Assembly (NCBI GenBank): GCA_039707465.1
Contig: CM077644.1
Location: 184,524,962-184,588,961, forward strand
Direction of reading: 5' to 3'
Length of the DNA: 64,000 nucleotides
DNA from: Rhabdophis nuchalis
Taxonomy: Eukaryota > Chordata > Lepidosauria > Squamata > Natricidae
Below are positions 1 through 10,101 of this stretch, one piece after another. The position numbers and the translations under genes were made by a program. Numbering within the stretch: position 1 is the first letter of the stretch; every line of letters starts with the position of its first letter. The notes beneath the pieces were generated by a model. That model searched no databases, was not told where the DNA came from, and saw only the letters and a program-made list of their open reading frames with translations.

Positions 1-744
1 TGGCAACCTGACAGACACAATATGAATGATGCTTTTCCTTTGAAGTTATTGGCCCAGCATCATTGGTTTACTATTGTCTTCTTTTGTGGAGTATCTGTAA
101 TGACTCCTCTCCTAGCTTAAGAAAGTAAAAACTCTTGAAGCAGAATGGTAATCCATTAAAGGCAAAGTAGCATCTGAAAGCCTTTCGGCTATGCAAGTGG
201 GGTTTTACTGATAATGACCCCTCCCTTCTGTCAAAATGCAGATTCTAGCCAATACACAAGTGTGAAACTGTTCTCCTTGATTCTCCTGCCATGAGAATCG
301 AATACACCCTACATTCCCATGACTATCTCTAGTTTGACAATATAGCTAGATATTCCACATGGCCATCATAAACATTCCTCCAGAGATGTTGGGATCCTCT
401 ATCTTTCTGGCAACAGGAAACCAGTCATAAATCTCAGTTGTTGTAGGTGCTGTTAGTAATTTAACTCCAAGCCCCCCACTCCTCCCAAATGAATGGCAGA
501 TCACGTAAGGGGTCTGACAGTATCATTGATAGCTTTATCATATCAGTGATGGATCAACTTCCAGGATTTTCCTATATCACTGTTACCCAATAAAAGAGTG
601 TGATTGGTTTATCTGGGCATCTATGATAACCTTCAGGTCTTGGGTAAGCTTGCTGGGAGTATATACTCTTGCCATTCAGTCCCAAAAGTTTTTGCTCATT
701 CATTTGAGAAATCCATTTTTGGAACTCAGACCAACCCAAAGAGG
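1..744. other. Unannotated AT-rich sequence
   Basis: I see no gene, RNA or clear repeat here. Short open frames have no recognisable protein signature. Confidence 0.5.
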
Positions 745-752
745 GTTTTAAT

Positions 753-1017
753 CAGTGGTGGGTTCCAGATCCCATTGCAACCTGTACAATGTAATGGGGC
801 CTGGTGAATGAATGTGTGCAGCACATGCGCAGACATGCGCAGCACACACAGTGTATTTACCGCCCGTTATGCTGCATGATGCCTCCACGATGCTCCATCT
901 GCTCGGTGGAGTGTTACGCAGGCGCCATATGCTCCATGCGCATGCACGGAAGCCCAAAAAACCTCAAATACTGGTAAGGAGCAAGGGCAGGCAGGTACCA
1001 GTCGGAAGCCACTACTG
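753..1017. mobile_element. Non-autonomous hAT transposon (CAGTGGTGGG family)
   Basis: The element starts CAGTGGTGGGTTCC and ends GGAAGCCACTACTG, which are imperfect inverted repeats. It is flanked by a perfect 8-bp duplication, GTTTTAAT, at 745-752 and 1018-1025. An 8-bp TSD with CAG...CTG termini is the hAT signature. There is no transposase coding capacity in 265 bp, so it depended on a partner element. The interior is richer in CpG than its surroundings. Related termini occur at 12354, 13441, 61229 and 63505. Confidence 0.88.
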
Positions 1018-1025
1018 GTTTTAAT

Positions 1026-1570
1026 GAAGGTTTAAGATGACTATGACAATTTTAAAATGCCAGTTTAAAGGAAATGATATATGAACTGTTCCTAGATGAC
1101 TGACAGCTGGCTGGTTTTTTAATAAAGAAAGTTAAATGTCACATTTTAAAGTTCAAACAAAATAAGGCATTGTGCTTAATCTCCAGCGATACAATGTGAT
1201 TGTGTCACAATTTTTTCTTCAATAGGTAAGTCAGCACCCATACATGATTTTGGTATTTGAAACAAGCCTCTAGTTGCAAGCATGCTTGGCTAAACATCTA
1301 TTTTAAATGCATAATTATAGAGGAAATAATTATAGAGTACTTGAAAGAAAACTCTAGCTGAGACTGTCAAAATAGGAAATAGATAGTTCCATTACATGTA
1401 GTGGCAATGTTTAGAAGGAAACAAAAAGGAGAGAGAAAAATCTAAATTGTGAGCATAATATATACACATCGCATAATCTTGCATGCCAATTGTGATGTTA
1501 AAATTGAAATAAAACATCACTTGTGACTTTGTTGTAAGAATATTGTTCAGATGACATAAATGAGGTATCT
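1026..1570. other. Unannotated AT-rich sequence
   Basis: No gene or clear repeat recognised. Confidence 0.5.
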
Positions 1571-1632
1571 ATTTATCATATATATATACATATATACATA
1601 TACATATACACATACACATACACACACACATA
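1571..1632 (+). repeat. TA/CATA/CA simple repeat
   Basis: Alternating purine-pyrimidine tract that grades from TATA through CATA to CACA units. It abuts the end of the Penelope terminal repeat that follows. Confidence 0.9.
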
Positions 1633-1724
1633 TGTTTTCGTAGATTTTCACGGGTGTAGGTATGCTGGCATTGCTGGCTTCGGGGATTTTCCCATGTATA
1701 TAGCATGGAGATGTTATTGCAACG

Positions 1725-1754
1725 TTTCGGCAAGATCTCACTTGCCATCATCAG
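1725..1754 (-). ncRNA. Hammerhead-ribozyme-like core in PLE arm
   Basis: On the minus strand CTGATGA (1754-1748) is followed by a 6-bp stem II, GGCAAG/CTTGCC, with loop TGAGAT, then GAAA (1728-1725). This is the hammerhead core order CUGANGA, stem II, GAAA. An extra U lies between CUGAUGA and stem II. Stem III would contain a C-A mismatch, and I cannot find a convincing stem I, so activity is doubtful. PLEs are known to encode hammerhead motifs. Confidence 0.45.
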
Positions 1755-1807
1755 GCAGGCTTCTGTCTGTGACTGCGTCACAGTCACAGTCAAAGACAGA
1801 AGCCTGC

Positions 1808-1837
1808 CTGATGATGGCAAGTGAGATCTTGCCGAAA
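1808..1837 (+). ncRNA. Hammerhead-ribozyme-like core in opposite PLE arm
   Basis: Mirror copy of the 1725-1754 motif: CTGATGA 1808-1814, stem II GGCAAG 1816-1821 with CTTGCC 1828-1833, GAAA 1834-1837. The predicted cleavage position would be after C1852, using a short stem III (GTT/AAC plus the A-U closing pair, one C-A mismatch). Stem I is not supported. Confidence 0.45.
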
Positions 1838-1897
1838 CGTTGCAATAACATCTCCATGCTATATACACGGGACAATCCCCGAAGCCAGCAATGCCAG

Positions 1898-1950
1898 CAT
1901 GTATGTATGTATGTATGTATGTATGTATGTATGTATGTATGTATGTATAT
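1898..1950 (+). repeat. GTAT microsatellite
   Basis: About a dozen GTAT units directly after the PLE arm and directly before the tail of the hammerhead-bearing repeat. It probably started at a retroelement end. Confidence 0.9.
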
Positions 1951-2087
1951 GTAATTGTTTCACAACAACCTGTTATTAGGCCCCAATTAGGCAACACAGC
2001 CCCGGTTCGAATCCCAGTAAGGGGTATGGCCAGCTGATGAGAGCTAATAAGCTCGAAATAGATCTATCCTGGTCTCTCTCTAATTTA
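1951..2087 (+). mobile_element. tRNA-like plus hammerhead SINE-like repeat, copy 1
   Basis: The segment 1951-1990 is the family's conserved tail in reverse orientation (the CCTGTTA...GGCCCCAATTA block seen again at 48840-48880 and 49985-50015). From about 1995 a forward head follows, with the B-box match GGTTCGAATCC at 2004-2014, then a hammerhead at 2028-2074. The head lacks an A box in this copy. The repeat ends where the ORF1-only L1-like element begins. Tail-to-head junctions of this kind recur in the other copies, suggesting dimeric or tandem insertions. Confidence 0.7.
2028..2074 (+). ncRNA. Type I hammerhead ribozyme, copy H1
   Basis: Stem I pairs GGCCAG (2028-2033) with CTGGTC (2069-2074), six pairs including one G-U. 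CTGATGA is at 2034-2040. Stem II is GAGCT/AGCTC closed by AATA (2041-2054), and GAAA is at 2055-2058. Stem III is the self-complementary ATAGATCTAT (2058-2067), and H17 is C2068, giving an AUC cleavage triplet with predicted cleavage after 2068. All invariant core positions are present. The very short stem III (four pairs, 2-nt loop) suggests that two copies act together, as described for PLE hammerheads. Stem I pairs covary with the other copies (48732, 50189, 50564, 50847). Confidence 0.82.
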
Positions 2088-2603
2088 ATTAGAGACATGA
2101 GAAGGAATTATTCCTTCCTATCTAAGAAACTATTTTAAAAAGGGATCTGGTTCAAATGGTTGTTACCAGAAGGGATGTTGGTTTTCTGGGAAGGGAGTAG
2201 AATTAGAATCAAAACTTTAGAAGAGGCAAATGCTTTTTCTCAAAAATACTCCATATTCCTAGGGGACGATGAAGGGGGAACAGTGGGGGCGGCGGCCCCT
2301 CCCGATGACGGGGGGAAAGAATCAATAGCCAAAAGACTTAGGTCTCAAAAATGATACTATTTAAAAAAATTATTTGAATGTTGTCATGATTGATGGTAAG
2401 GAAAAACAAGAAGAATGAACATAGAAAATATGCAATGTATTTGTTATTGTGCTTGTCTTTTTTTTTACTAAAACTTGTACTATGATGAAGTTTGGGGGGG
2501 ACCGCTGGCTCTGGCATGAAGCTACTAAAATGTAACGTTTTTCCTATACCCTTTTCCCAACATTATTTTGTAAAAACCAATAAATTCTTTTAAAACAAAA
2601 ATT
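2088..2603 (+). mobile_element. ORF1-only L1-like element, 5'-truncated copy
   Basis: This is the 3' part of the family described at 9256. It holds the last third of ORF1, including the MPEGMLVFWEG-like block (here LPEGMLVFWEG), and ends in RLRSQK then TGA near 2354. A 3'UTR of about 250 bp follows, ending in AACCAATAAA (about 2575-2586). ORF1 passes directly into the 3'UTR with no ORF2 between them, as in the complete copies. The reading frame before 2160 is disturbed, so this is a dead copy. Confidence 0.8.
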
Positions 2604-4609
2604 TTCTCCAAATTTAGTATAAGCCAGAGAAGATGACAAGATCCTCTGTACCTTTTTTCCTAAAACAGGGTTTAATTACAGTTAGAACATAGAATAAACA
2701 GTTTCAAAATGTTGGTGAGCATAATTTTTGAAATCTCTACTTAACTACTAAGAAATTAATGAAATAATTATTACCTATAGGTAAATGTATTTGAATAGCC
2801 AGTTAATTTATGTTTGCAGGCCCTATTATCTTCTAAATGGAATGTGGTACTGCTTTATAGATTGATTTAAAAATGTAATTCTAAATTAGATGAATGCATG
2901 AGAACACCAACTACTGGGAATGTAAATTGTCATGTTTAATAACCCAATGGAAATAATTATATTTATTTCAAAGAGTTTCTATTCAGTTATATGTAAGTGA
3001 CAACTTTAAAGAAACAGAAGCTCCTTACAAAGGGTTGGGATTAGAGTGGGATTGAGCTGTCCATTTTGTCTGTCCAATCCTCAGAATTCTAATACCTCTC
3101 CCATGAGATGTATACTACTGTTAAGACACACACACAAACAAATAGAATAGGAACACTATCCCACTATATGAAGTTATTGATTATACTTGAATGATTGGGT
3201 CCTGCACCATCTGAAGCATCAAAGCCATAAAGGAAAGGCCATGCTCTGCATTGTATGCTTGGCTTGACACAGAGTTCTTCCCTGGATGTGGTAAAATCAG
3301 TATGAGAAATATCTGGAGTTAGTGTTTCTATGAGGGAGATGGAAAATTGAAATGAGTTAAGGAGTAGATAGGAAGAGAGATGCTGGAATTAGGAGAAGAT
3401 AAAAGAGAAACAGAAGTTGATTATTCAAGGCTTTCCCCTATGATATTTAACATCTAGATGAAACTACTACAGGATGGGTTTAGGATGAAGTATCATCAAT
3501 AATCTGAGGACATCCAACAGTTATCTCAGACGGAATAGGAGTTATGATGTGGAAGTTCTGAATTGGTGCCTGGAGGGCTGTGGGGACAAATAAGCGGGGA
3601 CAATAGGAGAGGGATGGTAAGCACGATGGTACACATTCTATGGAGAATGGGATGGGGCAAACAAGCTGATGTCTCAACAATCATGAGACAAAATATAGGA
3701 AACCATACAGCGCTTGATCAGATGCAGAATGTCTGTGCCTAAGCAGAAAGCAGTCATTTTGAACACATTAAATGATTGTTTGCTACAACAGTAATAATCA
3801 GCTTAATGAAAAAGGCATGCCAGAATGATCTCCTCATTTGCAGACTTGACTAATGATTGGCTTGATGAAATGTGTTATGTTCGAATGAACAGGCAAACAT
3901 TCTGTTGCAACCCAGGGACATTGCATCAAAGGTGTGCATAAACTGGTTAGGATGACATGTGATTAAAAAAGCCAAATGCTCATTCTCATGGAGGATGATC
4001 TTATGGGATATTGTTACCAGAAGTAGCACTCCAGAGAGCTGAAAAAGCCAATTTGTCCCAACCTCTCCCTTCTGAAAAGGCTGTAAAATTATAATAACAT
4101 TTAGATTCAGAGCCATGTAAAAGGTCAGGGCTAACACATTGTTCATCCAGGTAGTATAAAAGAAATGAAGGAAAAGGACTTGTTGATTCAGTCCTATTCT
4201 ATCTGTTATTTTAGCCCTTTTATTTTTCCCTTCTCCTCAGCTGCTCCAAGAAGACAAATACATCTGGGACTAAGACATCTGGGACTTCTTTCTGGTAATT
4301 ATACAACTAATAAACAGGAAGTTCTCTATTTACCATATTGATAATATGTAGGAATAACCTTGAAAGATGGAACAAAGAGCTGCTGTCTGGGAAATGGCCA
4401 GATAAAAGACAACGTAGCCTACAATTGTACAGTGGGATGAGATAAATTTACCACAATGTATTTTCTCTTCTTTAAAATGAAATATCTTGTGAAACCTTTA
4501 AAAATCACTGCTAAATCTTTTTTCTGTCTTTCTTTTTTTTAAGAGTCAGAATACAAATAAACCAATGACAACATTCATAATGTAGACTATAACAATAATC
4601 ATTTTTAGA
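2604..4609. other. Unannotated AT-rich sequence
   Basis: Two kilobases with no gene, long inverted repeat or recognisable retroelement. Frames near 3480 and 3850 (minus) show no known motif. Confidence 0.5.
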
Positions 4610-4800
4610 TCAACCAAGTGTTGATCCATTGGTTGCAATGGGAATTGACTGACTGGCTTGTCTCCTGAGCCTGATGTCATGGGCCAGGACCCAAAATCAT
4701 CCAACTAGCTTTCATGCCTAAAGTGGGAGTAGAGCTCACAGTCACCTGGTTCTTAGCCTAGTGCTTTAACCACTAGACTAAACCAGCTCTCTAAAGCTCT
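4610..4800 (-). mobile_element. tRNA-derived SINE (Sauria type)
   Basis: Read on the minus strand from about 4800, there is a tRNA-like start resembling an A box (TGGTTTAGTCTAGTGG), an acceptor-like GTTAAAGCACTAGGCT block and a degenerate B box. A body follows containing GAAAGCTAGTTGGATGA and TGGGTCCTGGCC. The same body motif (GAAAGCTAGTTGGGTAA) occurs at 48500 in the copy that ends in the Bov-B-like tail typical of Sauria SINEs. The copy is old and truncated at its 3' end. Confidence 0.65.
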
Positions 4801-4980
4801 CACAAAAGCTTTGCTACAACCTTAAATAATATCTGAAGACACATGATACAAACCTGACTTCTACTTTAATGCATATTTGACCCATAAACAGTGAGTGGCA
4901 TTCTACATTATATTTTTCTTGTTTTCTCTTTGGAATGTCTCAAATGCTCAATGGGGAAAAATGTGCTATATAATATAGAG

Positions 4981-5115
4981 CAGGGGTCTGCAAAGTCGGC
5001 TCTTTTAAGACTGGTGGACTTCAACTCCCAGAGTTCCCCAGCCAGCATAGCTGGCTGGGGAATTCTGGAAGTTGAAGTCCACCAGTCTTAAAAGAGCCGA
5101 CTTTGCAGACCCCTG
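4981..5115. mobile_element. Palindromic hAT (Buster-type) MITE
   Basis: The whole 135-bp element is one long imperfect palindrome bounded by CAGGGGTCTGC and GCAGACCCCTG. It is flanked by a perfect 8-bp TSD, ATATAGAG (4973-4980 and 5116-5123), with TA at its centre. Central TA in an 8-bp TSD is typical of the Buster branch of hAT transposons. An element of identical length and near-identical sequence sits at 13733-13867. Confidence 0.9.
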
Positions 5116-5123
5116 ATATAGAG

Positions 5124-5815
5124 TATGGATTCAGAAAAGATCCTCTTTGTTTGAAGGAAAAATATTAAATCCCATTAAATCTCAGATAACCTGATAGTAA
5201 TAAATAGTAATAACTATTTATTACTAATGTTTTATATCAACCTTTTGATCAAAGTCATCACGGTAGTGCACAACACATCTTGAGTAAAATACCAAAACTA
5301 TTAAAAAATTAATAACAATTCAAAACTTTAAACAATAGAATGATTACAATCTTTATAAAGCTGTGGTTTAAAAAAAAAAGGTCTTAACTTTTCTGAAGCA
5401 AAAATAGTAAGTGCCAATTACCTTTCTGGAGGCAATATATGCCATAATTTAAGAGTAATTTAGGAAAAATAAAATAAAATCTTAAATGCCAACAAGGCGA
5501 CTATTGTGAGTCATTACATTCTCAAATGTTTCCCTTATGTATGTCACAATAATCTGACAGGTAATAATGAGATAAATAGATCCTTTAAAAGTCTGGACGG
5601 GTTTTGGCTTTAGGTGTTAAAGCCAACTCTTTTAATTAAGTCTAGAAAACAAATGGTAGTTAATACAGACCTTTTGATATAATTGTTGTGATACTTTTCT
5701 TATATACTACAATGGTTAGTAGCATGGTTTTTGCATTTTGTACCAAGTGAAGTTTCCAAGCATTCCAAATGAGGAATTTCTTCCTTCACTTTATTACCAT
5801 ATATTTTGGTACCAA
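5124..5815. other. Unannotated AT-rich sequence
   Basis: No gene or clear repeat recognised. Confidence 0.5.
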
Positions 5816-6034
5816 GACTTGGTTAAGATACTGGGTATGTAAGCTGGAAAGGTTTGAGACCAAAGCTCCATGCAACAGGGTGAGGTCCTGTTCTCACCCC
5901 AGCTCCTGCGAACCCAGCAGTTTGTCTTTGGACAATGTTGGATCAGTGGTCTTGAAACAGAAATGAGTACCGCTCCCTATAGATGGTGATGACTAGTGGA
6001 GTAAAATCCACAGGGATTCCTTTACCTTTGCTAC
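5816..6034 (+). mobile_element. tRNA-derived SINE with TTTACCTTT tail
   Basis: This is a degraded forward copy of the family seen reversed at 61447-61795 and 18490-18745. Shared blocks are the GTTAAGATACTGGG-like tRNA head, AGCTCCTGCGAACCCAGCAG, GAAACAGAAATGAGTACCGC and the tail CCTTTACCTTTG. The 3' tail abuts the 3' end of the reversed L2 that follows. Confidence 0.6.
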
Positions 6035-6590
6035 TACTACTAATAATAATAATAATTTATTACATTTATAAACCACCCCCTCTCCCCAAAGGGACTCGGG
6101 GCGGTGTACAGGAAAATTAAAAACCATCTAAAAACATACCATACATAACAAAATTAAAAACGAATTAAATTAGCCTCTACTAAAATTTTAAGAACAATTA
6201 AAATTACAGCCCATTAAAACCAGATAAAACAATTTGAAAATACAGACTGGGGCGAGAAGCATAAATTAGGCCAAGCCGGCCTGATGGAACAGATGAGTTT
6301 TTAATTTTTGGCGGAAAGCGCAGAGGTCTGTAGTCGTTCTAATATCCGGGGGTAGGTCGTTCCAGAGGGTCGGGCCCATCACAGAGAAGGCCCTTCCCCT
6401 GGGCATCGCCCGCTGGCATTGGCTGGTGGACGGCACCTGGAGAAGTCCCTCTCTGTGTGAGCGAATCGGCCGAAGGGATGTATGGGGCAGGATACGATCC
6501 CGCAAATAACTAGGTCCTGTGCCATGGAGCGCTTTAAAGATGATAGTCAACACCTTGAAACGCATCCGAAAGGTGTTTGGGTAGTTACCC
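6035..6590 (-). mobile_element. L2 LINE, 3' end with C-terminal ORF2
   Basis: The minus strand encodes the last ~108 residues of an L2-type ORF2 product (about 6592-6266). Recognisable blocks are FKVLTIIFKALHGTGPSYL, IRSHREGLLQVPST and RGRAFSVMGPTLWNDLPP. The 3'UTR runs to an AAT/ACT repeat at 6040-6056. The same C terminus recurs at 32369-32647 and 52503-53087. The frame starts abruptly near 6592, so the copy is 5'-truncated, lacks the catalytic part of the reverse transcriptase and is inactive. Confidence 0.85.
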
Positions 6591-7201
6591 ACACTGTTTT
6601 ATTAATTTTTTTAAAAAAAACTGTTTACTATTGTAATTATAATTATAGTTATCTTCTGGTATTATTTTAAAAGATCAACATAATTTAGTACTCCATCATG
6701 ATATCTACAAATACATAGTTATAAACAAATTTATAATTAAAGAAATAAATCACATTTAACTCAACCATTATGTTTCACCAAGCTGTGAATCACCCATTGC
6801 TAAATCAGACTGGCTAACAAAAAGTGGCACATTAAAGCAAGTGGTACAAACACAGTTCTTACTAAGGTTTCCATAGGAGAAATCTGAGATTTTGAAGGAT
6901 TATGACACACTGTCAAACAACAGTCCTTGTTTTTTTGGGGAAAAAATGAAAACTAGTCCCAGACCTCTCAGTACTTCTTCTTACATATAACACTTCAATT
7001 TTGTTTGGATGTGATATCAGTTTTTTTCACCCTTAAAGCTCATTTGTCAACTCAACACTGCTCAAGGCTGCTTCCTTAGAATTACATATAGGCCAATCCA
7101 ATTTGTCTATTGGACTTTAATCTGAAAATTTGCAAGTTATATATTATCCACAGTTCTTCCATTAGGCACATACTGTTAAAATGTCAAAGGCTATTGGCAT
7201 A
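6591..7201. other. Unannotated AT-rich sequence
   Basis: No gene or clear repeat recognised. Confidence 0.5.
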
Positions 7202-7209
7202 TTGTAGAG

Positions 7210-7399
7210 CAGTAGTTCTCAGCCTGTGGACTGTGGATCCCTGGGCCATGATGTCATCACAGGGGAGGGGTCTATGATGTCTTGAAGAAATGAAATGATT
7301 TAAATCTTGAGTTAAGTCTTGGGGGTCTGTGGCCCTGGTCTGTGGCCACAAAATATATTTAAAGGGGGTCTGTGATGAGGAAAAGGTTGAGAAGCACTG
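7210..7399. mobile_element. Non-autonomous Buster/SPIN-like hAT element
   Basis: Termini CAGTAGTTCTCAGCCT and AAGGTTGAGAAGCACTG are diverged inverted repeats matching the widespread CAGNGGTTCTCAACCT hAT end. The flanks TTGTAGAG (7202-7209) and TAATAAAG (7400-7407) agree at 5 of 8 positions, including the central TA, consistent with an aged TSD. Length 190 bp, with no coding capacity. Confidence 0.75.
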
Positions 7400-7407
7400 T
7401 AATAAAG

Positions 7408-9147
7408 AATAGGGACATTCTGATTGACCAGCTATGCAATGCTCATTCCCATTGGTAGCTTTTCAACACTAATGTTCCTAGCCTTGGAAAAAGTCAGCTT
7501 GGAAGTAAATACATAACACAATGATGCTAACAAAACAATGTGGCACAGAACTAAACTGATGATTTTGTAGTATTCTCTGAGTTTGGTTGTATATTTTCAA
7601 ATGTTTCATTACTTAGGAAGCATAATCAGAGTTAATGAGTGTGGAATTTCTTCCCTGCATATATACAATAGTTTGACCTTTCAGGTTCTTTTTTTTGCCG
7701 GTGTGTGTGATTTTCTCACCCACCCACCCCCGTAGGTCTCGGGAGGGGGGGGGTAGGTCCTTGATTAGGTTATTATTTTCTGCTTGATTGTTTGTCTAGT
7801 ATTAATCCTTGCTTATCTGGTCATTTGCTGCTAAGGAAGATGTGTTCTGGTCTTTTCCCTTCTTAATTTTCTTATTATCATTTTTGAATGGTATATAATT
7901 CTTACCCAAATTGGAGTCACCATAAAAATGTTGGTTCTCTAGAAATATGCATTCTGTAGAAGAAAGATTTACCAATTGTTTTTATTGTGACCAAGCCTCA
8001 GGCAATATAATGTGATGCCCAAGCTAAAATAGCTGTGTTTTGTTAATTGTCTCCTATTTGTTCATACCAGTGAAGAACAAATAAATATTTGGCAAACAAA
8101 TACTAAACTCATTAATCAGGATTGAGTCAATGGTTCAGCAAGTAGATTAATTTCCCCTGAGATGGTTTTACAGAGTTTCTGAGGCCACAATTGTATATGC
8201 CAATCACATGCCAATTTGCTCTATCTGTCTCAGTGACAGAGCTTAGTTACTATACTAACACCATAGAGAAAGTGGGTTGCCTTGTCCCAGAGGACATCAC
8301 TATGTTGTTAATTTATAACATAACGGTTTAATCCAAGTTTGTGAGATTAAATGTTCTGGAGACAATTGACATCAGCTGAGTAAAACACTTTAAGTAAAGT
8401 TTTCCTTAACCCAAATCTTTCTTAATACACCAGGAAAAGGAATTATTTCTGTTTCCGTTTTGTTTTGAGTAAAGAGACAGGCTCTTCATTTTGTAGGCAA
8501 TGATGCCTGCCAATTAACAAAATTATTCCCAATGTTAATTCAATAATTATGTGATATATTATACCAGTAATTTAATGAGTTCAGCTTAATGAATTCACAT
8601 GGTAAATGTGTGGCTAATTTATGTGGAAAAGCAACTGCCAACTGTGGCAAACTAAATTCAGCTATAACTTTGCAAAGATTCAAAGATTGGGGCTGATTAT
8701 CATTGATGGTGAGGATTGTGAACATTAGTTCAACAAGGAAGCTTTGTCTGTTTGTTTTGCATATATATGCCTGTTAAACTGAAGAAGGTGGTTAGTAAAG
8801 GAAATACACATTTCTAAAATTGAAGATTACTGGAGGATTTAGTTTATCTTTGAGGATTAAGGAGTGAATTGCTGAAAACAGAGTATGCACATACTCTTAA
8901 TTGGGAAAATCCTGGCCAGTCTTTTTAATTTTGGACCTTTGAGAGCTTATATTATTAGAGACATGTCAATAACATGGGAGCTCAGACAGTTCTCCCTTTG
9001 CTAAGAATATTTTATTGGAAAAATTATTTCTGGTTTGCAATCACTGCTGCCACTCTTTAGATTAGGAAGTTCATGCTGTCCCTTTTATTTTAATTGTTAC
9101 AAGTAGGAATACAGATAAAAGCTCAAAGGAGAGAGGGATTTATAGCA
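7408..9147. other. Unannotated AT-rich sequence
   Basis: No gene recognised. A run of G at 7743-7753 is the only compositional oddity. No long inverted repeats seen. Confidence 0.5.
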
Positions 9148-9255
9148 CAATTATTATTATTATTATTATTTAAATTTCTATACCGCCCTTCTCCCTTCTG
9201 GGACTCAGGGCGATGTACAGGCAGCAGTAAAAACACGAATAAAAATATAGAAACC
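9148..9255 (-). mobile_element. L2 LINE 3' tail, first part (split by insertion)
   Basis: An ATT repeat (9148-9171) is followed by the L2 3'UTR motif (ACCGCCC...CTGGGACTCAGGGCG...GTACAGG) on the minus strand. The element is interrupted at 9255 by the ORF1-only element and resumes at 11225-11345, where CCAGGCTGGCC is the equivalent of the region around 6270. A TSD at the break confirms the insertion. Confidence 0.75.
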
Positions 9256-10101
9256 CTGCTTCCAGCGGCGATGGACGAGTCTTGGGACTCGTCCGCCGTT
9301 TTGTTCTTTTTTCTGCCCCCCAACGGGGGCGGGGCACCCCTTTTTGGGGTCCCTCCATAAGGCTGGCTTGCCTGGGTCGGTTTATCCCAGCGGCGGCGGG
9401 AAAACGGCCCTTGTCTTCGGTCTAGGCGAGAGAAGACATGCTGCGGGGGGTGTTCCCTTTGTCAATGGAGGACGGCAACGCACGATGAATTTGGAGAGAG
9501 CTGAGTGTTCGGGTCGGAAGGCTTTCTGGGGCTTTGGCGGCGAGGTGAAGAGTGAGTGATTTTAACCTTATTTGTGGTGGCAGCCTGGACTGAAAGAACG
9601 TGGAGGGGTTGTTTGTTTGTTAAACCCCCCCTCGGATTTAAAGCGGCGCTTAGAAATGGCTCCTCATTGCGAGGAAGCGGACATTTCGCATCCGGATTGC
9701 TTTGAAGCAAGTGAAAGTGTTTTGCGGCTTGTTTCTTTACAATGTATCTAAGTCCGGCTGGCTTGAAACAATTTTTCCTTTGCTACTTTCTCCTGCTGGC
9801 TCTCAGACTGGGCGGTGGAAGATGGCTGCCCTTTGTTCCTGAATGACTATTTTTACTTATGGAAAATTACCAACATCTTTTTGTGATTTGGACTCCCTCT
9901 CTCTATTAATGAAGAAATTTCTGGATTAATTGATTCCTTCCCTGGAGTGCCTTCTCTGCTATAATTATTGATTGTGAAAAGTGTTTCTCTTCTGGGTCTT
10001 GAACTTTTTACAACCCTGATTTGAACTGTTTTCTCCTGACCTGCTTCAACGGCCCCACCCAAAAAACGCCATCTTAGTGGCACTGACTTTAACAGCTTAC
10101 C
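9256..10101 (+). promoter_or_regulatory. GC-rich 5'UTR / probable internal promoter
   Basis: This region is clearly richer in G, C and CpG than the surrounding sequence, with blocks such as GGCGGCGGGAAAACGG near 9390. Complete L1-type elements carry an internal promoter in this position. Promoter activity is inferred from position and composition only. Confidence 0.4.

Larger units (their letters stand above)
1634..1902. mobile_element. Inverted pair of Penelope-like terminal repeats
   Basis: Two arms of roughly 110 bp, about 1668-1774 and 1789-1902, are near-perfect reverse complements separated by a short spacer that is itself palindromic. The left arm begins with a motif (TTTTCG...TTTTCACGGGT) that is shared with the end of the Penelope-like element at 34741. 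This makes both arms terminal-repeat (PLTR) sequence joined head to head. Each arm carries a hammerhead-like core (see the two ncRNA entries). There is no reverse transcriptase between the arms. The right arm runs directly into a GTAT microsatellite. The PLE assignment rests on similarity to the 34.7-kb copy, which has coding evidence. Confidence 0.7.

Noticed and set aside
1569..1997. 142-codon minus-strand frame and an overlapping plus-strand frame
   Set aside because: They run through a palindrome of PLE terminal repeats and a GTAT repeat, giving repeated Thr-Tyr-Ile-His units; not a protein.
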